Source of the DNA: CAKZNE01 sp964485405
Lineage (GTDB): Bacteria; Bacteroidota; Bacteroidia; Flavobacteriales; Schleiferiaceae
Assembly (NCBI GenBank): GCA_964485405.1
Contig: CAZAJG010000012.1
Location: 30,996 to 94,995, forward strand
Length of the DNA: 64,000 bases
Reading direction: 5' to 3'
Shown here one piece after another: positions 8,934 through 17,141 of this stretch. A program made the translations under genes and the position numbers. Below the pieces are notes generated by a model, which was not told where the DNA came from, made no database searches, and saw only the letters and a program-made list of their open reading frames with translations. Within the stretch, counting starts at the first letter, position 1. The number at the start of each line of letters is the position of its first letter.

Positions 8934-10817
8934 TTAATAAGCGATTTCCAAAGCAGATGTATCGGTTAAAGATTTCATAAATGCAATCAAAGCTGCTTTT
9001 TCTTCCTCTTTCAGGTTTAAAGAATCAGGAGGCAACGTTTGATTCGGCACATCCAACCCCATTCCTACTCCTCCTCCATGATTGTAAAAGTCAACTACAT
9101 CTTCTAAAGAGGTATATGCTCCATTGTGAAAATAGGGGCCTGTTAACTCGGCATTTCTGACAGTTGGCGTTTTGAACGAATGCCCATAAATCCACACCTG
9201 TTCTTTGGGCAAGTTATTCTTGCTTCTTCCTAAATCTTCGTCCAACACAGCTGGTTCTTCATCCTTATCTCTTGGCACACCAAGCACTTCAGACTCGCTC
9301 TCTCCAAATAAAGGAGGCACTAAACCCGCAAAAGAAGGTGCAAAATGACACGTACCGCAAGCCGCCTTGCCCATAAAAAGGTTAAAACCTTTTCTCACTT
9401 TAGGTTCAATATGCTGTTTTTCTCCTCTTACATATTTGTCAAAAGGACTATTAAAAGACTTTAAAGTAATGAGATAGGAAGCTAGAGCTGAGGAAAACGA
9501 ATTTTTATCTGCTACTTCCTCCTTTGCTCCAAAAACGGTCTGAAATTGCTTTTTGTATTCAGGGTCATTGTTTAAAAATGCAAAGAGATCCTTGTAGCTC
9601 GTATTGAATTCTTTGTGACTGATGATCACATGCTCAATCTGGTCTTCAAAGTGGAACGCTCTTAAGTCCGTAAAAAAGCGTTTGGAATAACTGGCATTCC
9701 ATAAGGTTGGCGAATTTCGCTTTAAGCTACTCTTGCCGTCAAAAGATTGATGTGTTTTAACCCCATCCGAAAATCCGAGTTGAGGGTTGTGACAACTGGA
9801 ACAGCTAAACGTTTGGTTTTTGCTCAGGCGCTTATCGTAAAACAACCTTTTCCCTAACTCTTGAAGAGGTTTGCTATCCACTTCTTCGTTCAATTTTGAG
9901 TAATAGTATGGGTTTAAAAAATCAGCATCAAAAATATTGGCAACGGAATAGTCTATCGGGCTTTTTAAAGAACTTACTTCATGAGGCATTTCAATGTAAG
10001 TAGTCTTTTGCAATTCTAAAATCTGAGCATATAATGGATTGATAAATTCTTTGAGAAAGTAAAGTCGATCGAAAGTGTCAAAATCTGGGTTTTCCTGTAG
10101 GTAAGTGTCTACTCGATTAAAACTTGATGAAAGCACGCGCTGCACATCAGAACCCTCTTTTCTTACATAATCAAAGTAAGGCTCTAGAGCAACTTTCAAG
10201 CTTTTCAGAGACTGCCTGGCCTCTTCCAGCCCATTTAAAGAACCCGGGGTATCAAAGCCCGTAACCCCTAAGGTGAATATTCTAATTATTTCCAACCTGG
10301 CAGCCGTAAAAACTTCCGTATCCTTTATCGGTCGGTTTTTAAAATCTAGATATATGTTTTTATAATCTTGTTTCAACTTACGCGCCAGCTCTACAACCTT
10401 TCCTTTTTCTTTATACAAATCATCTGTTTGAATCAACTCATCTAACCTTTGCAGTCCTTTTGGTTCCTCCACCTCAGCTCTGGAGGTGTATGGATTTAAG
10501 TGGTATAATGGTGCTCCATTGATATTCCCTTTTATGTATTGAGGGTAATAATACTCCAGTAAAAATTGATTCCTTTTATAAAGCAAACGCGTTTTTCTCA
10601 ATGCCTCTCTGAGTTGCAAGGCAGAAGAATTTTTTTGATTAAAAGCTTTAGCGGTTTGTTCTAAAACATCAATCTGGTCTTTTAATGCCTTAGCATGCGC
10701 AATGCTTACGGCTCTAAGTTTTTCGATTGGTTTCTCCTCTTCGGTAAAAGCGAGTTGGAAGAATAAGGGGAAAATGATAGCAAACAACACAACAAAGATT
10801 GTTCTCGATCTTTTCAT
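8934..10817 (-). CDS. Di-heme cytochrome c peroxidase with long helical N-terminal domain
   Basis: 627 residues with an N-terminal secretion signal or membrane anchor. The C-terminal ~330 residues form a CcpA/MauG-type di-heme peroxidase. CxxCH hemes are at 339-343 (CSSCH) and 487-491 (CGTCH), with LGKRLFYDKRLSKNQTFSC before the first and TPTVRNAELTGPYFHNGAY after the second. The family reduces H2O2 in the periplasm using cytochrome c. Typical members are about 330-400 residues, so the first ~280 residues are an added, mostly helical domain. It contains RIFTLGVTGFDTPGS and resembles imelysin-like regions found in Bacteroidota peroxidases; that resemblance is an inference. It lies between the PhoX-like gene terminator and the histidine kinase, all on one strand. 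Confidence 0.88.
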   Translation of the reverse strand: MKRSRTIFVVLFAIIFPLFFQLAFTEEEKPIEKLRAVSIAHAKALKDQIDVLEQTAKAFNQKNSSALQLREALRKTRLLYKRNQFLLEYYYPQYIKGNINGAPLYHLNPYTSRAEVEEPKGLQRLDELIQTDDLYKEKGKVVELARKLKQDYKNIYLDFKNRPIKDTEVFTAARLEIIRIFTLGVTGFDTPGSLNGLEEARQSLKSLKVALEPYFDYVRKEGSDVQRVLSSSFNRVDTYLQENPDFDTFDRLYFLKEFINPLYAQILELQKTTYIEMPHEVSSLKSPIDYSVANIFDADFLNPYYYSKLNEEVDSKPLQELGKRLFYDKRLSKNQTFSCSSCHNPQLGFSDGVKTHQSFDGKSSLKRNSPTLWNASYSKRFFTDLRAFHFEDQIEHVIISHKEFNTSYKDLFAFLNNDPEYKKQFQTVFGAKEEVADKNSFSSALASYLITLKSFNSPFDKYVRGEKQHIEPKVRKGFNLFMGKAACGTCHFAPSFAGLVPPLFGESESEVLGVPRDKDEEPAVLDEDLGRSKNNLPKEQVWIYGHSFKTPTVRNAELTGPYFHNGAYTSLEDVVDFYNHGGGVGMGLDVPNQTLPPDSLNLKEEEKAALIAFMKSLTDTSALEIAY

Positions 10818-10872
10818 AATAAAGGAATTTGAGTATTAAAATCCACCTCCTTAAAAGGGGTGTAAAACGAAA

Positions 10873-10901
10873 AACCCGACCTCAATAAATGAGGTCAGGT
10901 T
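10873..10901 (-). terminator. Intrinsic terminator after the PhoX-like gene
   Basis: An 11-bp near-perfect inverted repeat (10873-10883 with 10891-10901, one mismatch) with a 7-nt loop. On the minus strand it is followed by a T run. It sits 23 nt past the PhoX-like stop and separates it from the peroxidase gene. Confidence 0.8.
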
Positions 10902-10923
10902 AAAAAAACGATGCTTTTAAATC

Positions 10924-12738
10924 TTATTGAACGATGAACTTAAGTGCATCGCCAGCGGCATTTTGAATATAGTATGTTCCCGCTGCTAAGTCCGAAACGG
11001 TAATGTGCTCTACTTCACGGTATACTCTAATTCTTTGTCCGTTATTGTTGTAGATGGCTACGTCTGTTTTTTCGCTAAAGTTTAACTGACGGGTGGTTGG
11101 ATTTGGGTAAATGCTAAAACCACTGGTTAAAGTTTGTTCATCTACACCAATATCGTTTTTATCGAATCCAGTAATGGCAACCGTTAAAGAGTTGTTATAT
11201 GGAAACGGGTTTGAAGAACTTGGATGTTGAGAGTTTACTAAAATCGTTTTCCCATCGGGTGTAGCAATCGCTCCAGTAATCTCCGCTCCTAGAGGCACAA
11301 TAGCCAATCTTACCAAATCATTAATAGATGGGTTTGAGATGCTCATATCCAATAAGAACATTTCACAAGTACGGTTGCTCACACCGGCAGGAACACTACC
11401 AAAGTCCGTTTGGTTCAAATCCTCACAAATAATAAGGTAATCTTGACCCGCTAAAGTAGCAGCACTTAAACCATCAGGGTTAGAAAGGTGTATAGCTGGA
11501 TAGTTCGCTCTATCTGGGCTAGTTGCAAAATCAGGGCCTCCTTCTAATAGCACACTCACACTTTCTGTAGCTGGATCAAATTCTATAATACGACCATAAT
11601 AATCGGCATAGTCTGAGCTATCTGGATGAGTTCCTTGTGCAGCAGCACGTGCCAGGTGATGCGGTGCGTAAACAGCTCCATCTGCAGCTTCTCCTCTCCA
11701 ACGGCTTCCTGGGTTTGCTCTACCCGTTTCAGTCATGTATACTTTACCGTTTTGGTTCGTTACCCACTCTAAACGATTATACATGGTTGCTCCTGCCTGA
11801 ACAGCTTGGTCAGCATATCCCAACATATTATCAAGATTTGTATTATCAATCTCAATCCACTTATTAGCATCATCATGCTTATATACATAGGTTTTTCCAG
11901 AGGTGAAATCTCCTGCCGTAGTGGCCACAAACTTAGAAATGAAACCAGGAGTAGCATCTACACCTAAGTAAACCGTTTTGTTATCGGCCATTAAAGTTCC
12001 TCCTTCAAAAGCTTGACGACCCCAGTTGTATTGCTTACGGATTGCCTTTGCTTCTTTAGGATCAATTTCTACCATGTAGTTGAAATTCTGATACTTTTTA
12101 ATGGTATCTCCATTAAATCCTGGAAAACCAGCAGTAGCAGATTGGCCATTTAAAGTACCGGTACCAATTACAAAGTCAGATGTATCTCTGTCAGCAATAG
12201 TAGTATTGTCTCCTCTCCACCATTCTTCAGCGGTCCAGATTCTTCCATTAAAACCACTTATTCCACCGCAGTTCATACCGGTTTCACCAGTAGTATGCAC
12301 AAAATCAACGGCAAAAAATTCTCCACTTCTACCATCGGTTAAGGTTTGATTAACGATCTGAAGTGTATCGGTATTGGCATCCCTTTTTACTTTAAAAACC
12401 GTCATTCCACCACCGTCTCCGATGCTATCATTTTGAACGATCATTTCATGGTTCACAGATACCCAACCTAAATCTCCACTTCCGGAATTATCTGGAGTAA
12501 AACCTATAAAGTCATGCCATTGCTTAGCTAGTGCTTCGCCTGGAGCATTGCCATATGTAGCTGGGGTTTGTACTTTATGGTAACCACCAATAAATAACAC
12601 TTGAGTGGTTAAGGGGGATTCTGGTAAAGTCATAGTGTTAGACACGTAGTTCGTATCTATAGAAGGATCAAATGCAATCTGCGCTTGAGCATGGATAGCC
12701 CCAAGCACAACTGCTGAGCTTAGTAAAAGTTTTTTCAT
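10924..12738 (-). CDS. PhoX-like (DUF839) secreted phosphatase with T9SS sorting domain
   Basis: 604 residues: signal peptide (MKKLLLSSAVVLGAIHAQA), then a PhoX/DUF839-type beta-propeller region. Family features include LGWVSVNHEM near residue 95, MNCGGISGFNGRIWTAEEWW, YLGVDATPGFISKFV and YGRIIEFDP, and late in the chain an LSNPDGLS...LIICEDLNQ element. The last ~75 residues are a T9SS type A sorting domain (SIYPNPTTRQLNF ... GTYYIQN). PhoX enzymes are Ca/Fe-dependent phosphomonoesterases that release phosphate from organic esters. Here the T9SS tail indicates display on or release from the cell surface. Whether it is catalytically active, or one of the propeller-only DUF839 proteins, cannot be decided by eye. 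Confidence 0.82.
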   Translation of the reverse strand: MKKLLLSSAVVLGAIHAQAQIAFDPSIDTNYVSNTMTLPESPLTTQVLFIGGYHKVQTPATYGNAPGEALAKQWHDFIGFTPDNSGSGDLGWVSVNHEMIVQNDSIGDGGGMTVFKVKRDANTDTLQIVNQTLTDGRSGEFFAVDFVHTTGETGMNCGGISGFNGRIWTAEEWWRGDNTTIADRDTSDFVIGTGTLNGQSATAGFPGFNGDTIKKYQNFNYMVEIDPKEAKAIRKQYNWGRQAFEGGTLMADNKTVYLGVDATPGFISKFVATTAGDFTSGKTYVYKHDDANKWIEIDNTNLDNMLGYADQAVQAGATMYNRLEWVTNQNGKVYMTETGRANPGSRWRGEAADGAVYAPHHLARAAAQGTHPDSSDYADYYGRIIEFDPATESVSVLLEGGPDFATSPDRANYPAIHLSNPDGLSAATLAGQDYLIICEDLNQTDFGSVPAGVSNRTCEMFLLDMSISNPSINDLVRLAIVPLGAEITGAIATPDGKTILVNSQHPSSSNPFPYNNSLTVAITGFDKNDIGVDEQTLTSGFSIYPNPTTRQLNFSEKTDVAIYNNNGQRIRVYREVEHITVSDLAAGTYYIQNAAGDALKFIVQ

Positions 12739-13000
12739 TGTGATATTGATGTATTGGATTAATGCGAAGCAAAAATCCGCTCACGATGTTAAGCCCCCCT
12801 TAAAGACCATTTAAGGATAGTTTGTCTTTAACTTAAATCCTTTAACTCCAGATTAAGCCAAGCAGCACTGAGTTTATATCAATAGAAGAAGAAGTGATGT
12901 TGAACTGCTCTAATTCAACACGATAGAGGAACTAACTTTTGCTTAACACAAAAACTTAACAAAATGATAAAGAAGTAAAATCCTTACAAATTTTGAGGAT

Positions 13001-13615
13001 CTAAAAGCGATATCCAATGGCAAAAGCTGCTTTCCAATGAAAACCAAAATCATCATAACCTCGAAAATCATAAACCACAGATGAAGGGTCACTAGCCGAT
13101 TCATTTTCCCCTTTGAGCTTAGAAAGACGGATACCCGCTGCTATGGAATTTTGGATGTATAATCCCTTGTATAGATTTACGGAGAATCCATACCCTAAAG
13201 TTTGGGCTGAGAAAAATTCAACAGACTCAAAAGAGTAATTCTGGTATTGCTGTGACTTTAGATTAAACTGGGTAGCGGACCACGAGTTCTCAAAGGATTG
13301 ATAAGTCCCTTCGTATTTAAAGAAAAAGTTTAGGAAAGAAACATGGGAGCCACATTCATATATATAAGAAGTGGAGATTCCGGTAAATTCAAACCCTCTA
13401 ATATTATCCCTTGCCTCGGTTGTATAAATCTGAAATATAGGTGCTACTCGAATCCGGTGGCCTTGCTTGGCCATACTAAAGCCAAATTGTTTCTCTTGTC
13501 TAAAAAAGCTCTCTACTTTGTTGTATTCCGTTTGAGCATCTACCGAATAATTGAACCCTTGAGCTTGTAAGCTAAGAGTCAACACACTTAAACCTAAAAT
13601 AATAGTCCACCTCAT
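13001..13615 (-). CDS. Putative outer-membrane beta-barrel protein
   Basis: 204 residues with a cleavable signal peptide (MRWTIILGLSVLTLSLQAQG). Alternating polar and aromatic strands follow, and the chain ends in an aromatic-rich strand (FAIGYRF) with terminal Phe, typical of BAM-assembled barrels. No specific family was recognised. It lies 11 nt downstream of the phosphatase-superfamily lipoprotein gene on the same strand, so the two are probably co-transcribed. Confidence 0.6.
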   Translation of the reverse strand: MRWTIILGLSVLTLSLQAQGFNYSVDAQTEYNKVESFFRQEKQFGFSMAKQGHRIRVAPIFQIYTTEARDNIRGFEFTGISTSYIYECGSHVSFLNFFFKYEGTYQSFENSWSATQFNLKSQQYQNYSFESVEFFSAQTLGYGFSVNLYKGLYIQNSIAAGIRLSKLKGENESASDPSSVVYDFRGYDDFGFHWKAAFAIGYRF

Positions 13616-13626
13616 GCTCCGTACTT

Positions 13627-14568
13627 TTATTTAAACAACTCCGTCATTATATCGCCCCTACTTCCTTTAAACCGAAAGCCTAATAAATGAGCTACGGTTG
13701 GAGCAATATCTATCAATTCCCGTTCATTATTTATGGTAATACCAGCCTTAAAATCTGGACCGTATCCGTAAAAATTAATGTGGGTACACCCTAAACAATT
13801 ATCTCCATGATCAACAAAACCGTTTCGAATACCGTCTAGATGTCTACCATGGTCGTTGGTCATAATCAGGGTTGTTTTCCCACTGTAGTGTGGATCATTA
13901 TCAATAAAAATTTTGAGCTCCGCTAGTAAACTATCCGTTTCCTCTATTGCATCCAAATAACCTGACCAGTTATTGGCGTGTCCATTGATATCTGGCCCTT
14001 TCAAGTTCATGAATACTAGGTTTGGGCGCTCCGTTTTTAATGCGTTAATCAGTTCGAGGTAGGTAATCCAATCGTCTCTATCGGTAGCATCCATATTGGG
14101 CACAAAAGAATTTCTCCATTCCAAGTTCGTACTATTACCAAGTACATCTAATTTTTTCTTAGAACTAAAGATTTGAGCATGGTCTGGAGCTAATTTGGTC
14201 TCATCCAACCAAAGTTGCAACAAGGATGGATTGGATGGAAATTGATTTCCCGAGTTTTCGATATCCTCATAAGTACCGGTTAAAATGGCAGTGTGTCCTG
14301 GTACGGTTCGCGTAACACCAAGGTTATGGAAATTCTCATTGATAACCCCATCCGGTGCGAGCTCGTTTTTTAACCTTGGAACATATTCTTTTTGAGGATC
14401 TCCCCATGTTTCGGAATATCGTGGACCATCAATAACCACAATAATTACATTCTCCGTTATATAATTCGTTTCTAACGGAACCGTACTTACCGTTTCATCC
14501 TTAGAACACGTCCAACATAACAATGCAACACAGAATAAAAGGGGCCAAATTTTAATATTTCTCTTCAT
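13627..14568 (-). CDS. Alkaline phosphatase/sulfatase-superfamily lipoprotein
   Basis: 313 residues with a lipobox ending at Cys21 (CWTCSKD). The fold signature is VIVVIDGPRYSETWGD (metal Asp), GVTRTVPGHTAILTG (the Thr/Ser region carrying the nucleophile of phosphodiesterases in this superfamily), and NDHGRH plus HGDNCLGCTH (metal-binding Asp/His). The C-terminal IDIAPTVAHLLG is shared with type I phosphodiesterases and sulfatases. This points to a periplasm- or surface-anchored metallo-phosphodiesterase or phosphatase; the substrate is unknown. With the PhoX-like gene nearby it suggests organic-phosphate use. The upstream gap 14569-14852 is divergent to the heme locus. Confidence 0.8.
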   Translation of the reverse strand: MKRNIKIWPLLFCVALLCWTCSKDETVSTVPLETNYITENVIIVVIDGPRYSETWGDPQKEYVPRLKNELAPDGVINENFHNLGVTRTVPGHTAILTGTYEDIENSGNQFPSNPSLLQLWLDETKLAPDHAQIFSSKKKLDVLGNSTNLEWRNSFVPNMDATDRDDWITYLELINALKTERPNLVFMNLKGPDINGHANNWSGYLDAIEETDSLLAELKIFIDNDPHYSGKTTLIMTNDHGRHLDGIRNGFVDHGDNCLGCTHINFYGYGPDFKAGITINNERELIDIAPTVAHLLGFRFKGSRGDIMTELFK

Positions 14569-14781
14569 AGCAGAACACCTAATTCGCTTAAAACTACAAT
14601 CAACAAACCCGAGAGCTAAATGCAGTAAACACCGATTCAGTTGATTAAATTCTTGTAAAGTGGTGAGGGAGTGGTAAATATAACGACTTTAACTCACTTT
14701 TGTTATTCTTCGCGAAAGGGCAGTATAACCTGTTAAAAAACAACGTTTTAAATATTTAATATTAATTTAATCTAAATAAGC

Positions 14782-14812
14782 TTTACTAATAAAGACTCAT
14801 AAATTAGCTTTG
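14782..14812 (+). promoter_or_regulatory. Candidate promoter of the heme-acquisition operon
   Basis: TAGCTTTG at 14805-14812 is an exact match to the Bacteroidota -7 consensus TAnnTTTG. A TTTA element at 14782-14785 sits about where the -33 TTTG would be. The predicted transcript start is near 14819, about 34 nt before the ATG. The direct repeat TCTAAATA occurs at 14771-14778 and 14837-14844, flanking the promoter, and could be a regulator site. Confidence 0.5.
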
Positions 14813-14852
14813 TCGACTCTAATTATTTTTATTCAGTCTAAATAGCAATACT

Positions 14853-15815
14853 ATGAAAACAACCTTTCTATCTCTCCTTTCTTTCATAAGCCTAATCGCC
14901 ATGGCACAAACCAGTCAAAAATCCGAAGAAAAGGATTTTATCAAACAAATGTGTGGCTGTTACAAAGTAGACTTCGAGTATGCCGAAACTTTCTCAGGTG
15001 TTGAAGACTACGAATATCAAGACAGATACTCTGCTCATGGTTTGGAGTGGATTTTTGCGGACGAAGAAGAGGCTGATAAAATTGTGATACAACACCTTCT
15101 CGTTATAAACGATACCACAATTATTAAACATTGGCGACAAGATTGGTTGTACGAGAATACAGACCTACTCACCTATCAGCAAAAATTAGAATGGAAAAGA
15201 GAAACCCTATCTAGAGATAAAGCTACTGGAACCTGGACTCAAAAAGTTTATCAAGTTGACGATAGTCCTCGCTATCAAGGCAATGCGCATTGGGTTCATG
15301 TGGATGGCAAAACCTATTGGGAATCCCAAACCTATGCTCCTTTACCGAGACGTGAATACACCAAAAGGTCAGATTACAATGTAATGCTCCGCACCAACAA
15401 ACATAAAATGACAAACACCGGTCATGTACACGAATTGGATAACGCCAAGGTAATTCGGTCCTCAGAAGGTGAAGAAGTATTGGTTTGGGAAAAGGGAATG
15501 AACACCTATACTAAAGTGGATGATAACAAATGTGATCCTGCAAAAAATTGGTGGAAAAACAATCAGGCTTACTGGCGTCATGTAAGGATTGTTTGGGACG
15601 AAGTTCTTTCTGATCAAGACTATGTAAACATTAGTAAAAAGGTAGATGGGAAGACGCTATGGAAAGAGCTATTTGCTTTAGGTGATACGTATGCAGGACA
15701 AGAAGATATTAAAGAAAAAAAAGTGCAAAAGAAAATTAAGAAGATTATCAAAGATTTTCTCACCGACCAGCAAACTGAATTTGCTAGCAACACTAAAACA
15801 TCAGCAAAATATTAA
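14853..15815 (+). CDS. DUF6607 family protein of the heme-uptake locus
   Basis: 320 residues with a signal peptide (MKTTFLSLLSFISLIAMAQ). It matches the pattern of DUF6607 proteins: FIKQMCGCYKVDFEYAETF near the N-terminus, WIFADEE..KIVIQHLLV, IIKHWRQDWLYEN, and a Trp-rich middle (KNWWKNNQAYWRHVRIVWDEV). The family is of unknown function but is repeatedly encoded beside HmuY and TonB receptors in Bacteroidota. That is the arrangement here, with an HmuY-like gene 24 nt downstream. A role in heme handling is inferred from context only. Confidence 0.75.
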   Translation: MKTTFLSLLSFISLIAMAQTSQKSEEKDFIKQMCGCYKVDFEYAETFSGVEDYEYQDRYSAHGLEWIFADEEEADKIVIQHLLVINDTTIIKHWRQDWLYENTDLLTYQQKLEWKRETLSRDKATGTWTQKVYQVDDSPRYQGNAHWVHVDGKTYWESQTYAPLPRREYTKRSDYNVMLRTNKHKMTNTGHVHELDNAKVIRSSEGEEVLVWEKGMNTYTKVDDNKCDPAKNWWKNNQAYWRHVRIVWDEVLSDQDYVNISKKVDGKTLWKELFALGDTYAGQEDIKEKKVQKKIKKIIKDFLTDQQTEFASNTKTSAKY

Positions 15816-15839
15816 TAATCCCTTTTTTAAATAAAAACC

Positions 15840-17090
15840 ATGAAGAACATATACTTATTTGCCTCCTTAATGATTGCTCTTAGCACTCAGACTTGGGCAC
15901 AAACCTTTGACACGATTGGTATGACCAATTGGTCTCCATTAGTAAACTCCTACACCGAGTGGGAAATAGGAGCTTTTGACTCTTATCGCGATCCTGCAAA
16001 CCCAGCTGATTTTGGTTGGGGAAACTATGACCAGAGCACCCATATCATTATGGGTGATTCTATTTACATTATTAAAACTGTAAATGATAACTACAAAGCG
16101 GTTTCTATCGATCAACTTGCCTCAGGTGTTTTTACTGTAAGTCATAGCAATCTAGATGGCACGGGGAAAGTGACTCGAACTCTAGATCGCTCTCCATATT
16201 CTAGCAAAAACTTCTTTCAGTATTCGCTAGACGATGACTTGGCAAAGGATTTGGAACCAGCTAGCCCAGATTGGGACATCGTTTTTACGAAATATTTCAT
16301 CAGTTTCGGTCCTGGCTTTTGGTATCCTGTAACCGGTTTACTTACCAACAGAGGGGTGCAAACATCCAAAGTATCTTTCTCTTCTGGAGGTTCCGCAAGC
16401 CTTTCTGATACTTTAAATTTTCCTTTTTCAAGTGACATCTCAAGTGTAGGTTACGATTGGAAAAGCGCTGGGCCTAGTGGAATTGTAATCCACGATACGT
16501 TAACTTATTTTGTAAAAGACCAGAATGGCAACATCAATGAATTGGTTTTTACGGATTATAGCGGATCAGGTTTAGGGAACATTTACTTTACTGTAAATGG
16601 AAACTCCGATTCTATTACAATGAATCCAGGGAATGTAGATCAGGTGTACTATTCTTTAGAAAATAAAATGGAGATAAGCACCAATCAAGACCACGACTGG
16701 GATATCGCTTTGTTTGCTCAATCTAGCTTTTCTTCTATCCCAGTTAGAATCAACGAACTTGGTGGAAGTGAACTTTATGTTTATCCAAATAAAGATATTA
16801 ATCACTGGAATAGTATTGGTTTGAGCGAAGAGTATACTACCAACTTGGTTTCGGTTTATCCAAATCCAGCTTCGGATCAAATCAACTTAGCGTTACAGAC
16901 AGATATTAATGAGGACTTAAACTATACGATCACTGACCAAAGTGGTAGAACAGTAGCTTCTGGTTCCATTTATATCAATCAGGGACTTTCTGAATATCCT
17001 ATTTCAGTATCTCAGCTGAGTAAGGGTGTTTATATGATTTATGTAGACGGATCAGCACTTAAAAGTTTCCAAAAAATCATTATTGATTAA
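15840..17090 (+). CDS. HmuY-like heme-binding protein with T9SS sorting domain
   Basis: 416 residues: signal peptide (MKNIYLFASLMIALSTQTWAQ), then an HmuY-type beta-rich domain (about 25-330). The HmuY-type phrases are SPDWDIVFTKYF, GYDWK and YFVKDQNGNINELVFTDYSGSGLGNI. A T9SS type A sorting domain forms the last ~80 residues (SVYPNPASDQINL ... GVYMIYV). HmuY proteins of Porphyromonas are surface or secreted hemophores that strip heme from host proteins and deliver it to a TonB receptor. The T9SS tail predicts surface attachment or release. It is the second gene of the operon and is followed at once by a strong hairpin. Confidence 0.8.
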   Translation: MKNIYLFASLMIALSTQTWAQTFDTIGMTNWSPLVNSYTEWEIGAFDSYRDPANPADFGWGNYDQSTHIIMGDSIYIIKTVNDNYKAVSIDQLASGVFTVSHSNLDGTGKVTRTLDRSPYSSKNFFQYSLDDDLAKDLEPASPDWDIVFTKYFISFGPGFWYPVTGLLTNRGVQTSKVSFSSGGSASLSDTLNFPFSSDISSVGYDWKSAGPSGIVIHDTLTYFVKDQNGNINELVFTDYSGSGLGNIYFTVNGNSDSITMNPGNVDQVYYSLENKMEISTNQDHDWDIALFAQSSFSSIPVRINELGGSELYVYPNKDINHWNSIGLSEEYTTNLVSVYPNPASDQINLALQTDINEDLNYTITDQSGRTVASGSIYINQGLSEYPISVSQLSKGVYMIYVDGSALKSFQKIIID

Positions 17091-17101
17091 ATAAAAACTG
17101 G

Positions 17102-17138
17102 ACCTCAGAGCGTTAATTTGCTCTGAGGTTTTTCTTTT
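17102..17138 (+). terminator. Intrinsic terminator/attenuator between HmuY and the TonB receptor
   Basis: A perfect 10-bp stem (17102-17111 with 17120-17129), an 8-nt loop and the T-rich tail TTTTTCTTTT. The tail ends only three bases before the TTG start codon of the receptor, so the hairpin also overlaps the place where a ribosome would load. It can limit readthrough from the hemophore into the receptor gene. Confidence 0.85.
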
Positions 17139-17141
17139 ACC

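Noticed and set aside
13343..13570. Plus-strand ORF of 75 residues opposite the outer-membrane protein
   Set aside because: Entirely inside a better supported gene with signal peptide and barrel pattern on the other strand.
14741..14775. AT-rich self-complementary stretch considered as a Fur-like operator
   Set aside because: It does not match a Fur or DtxR box by eye, and AT-rich intergenic DNA of this genome readily forms such patterns.
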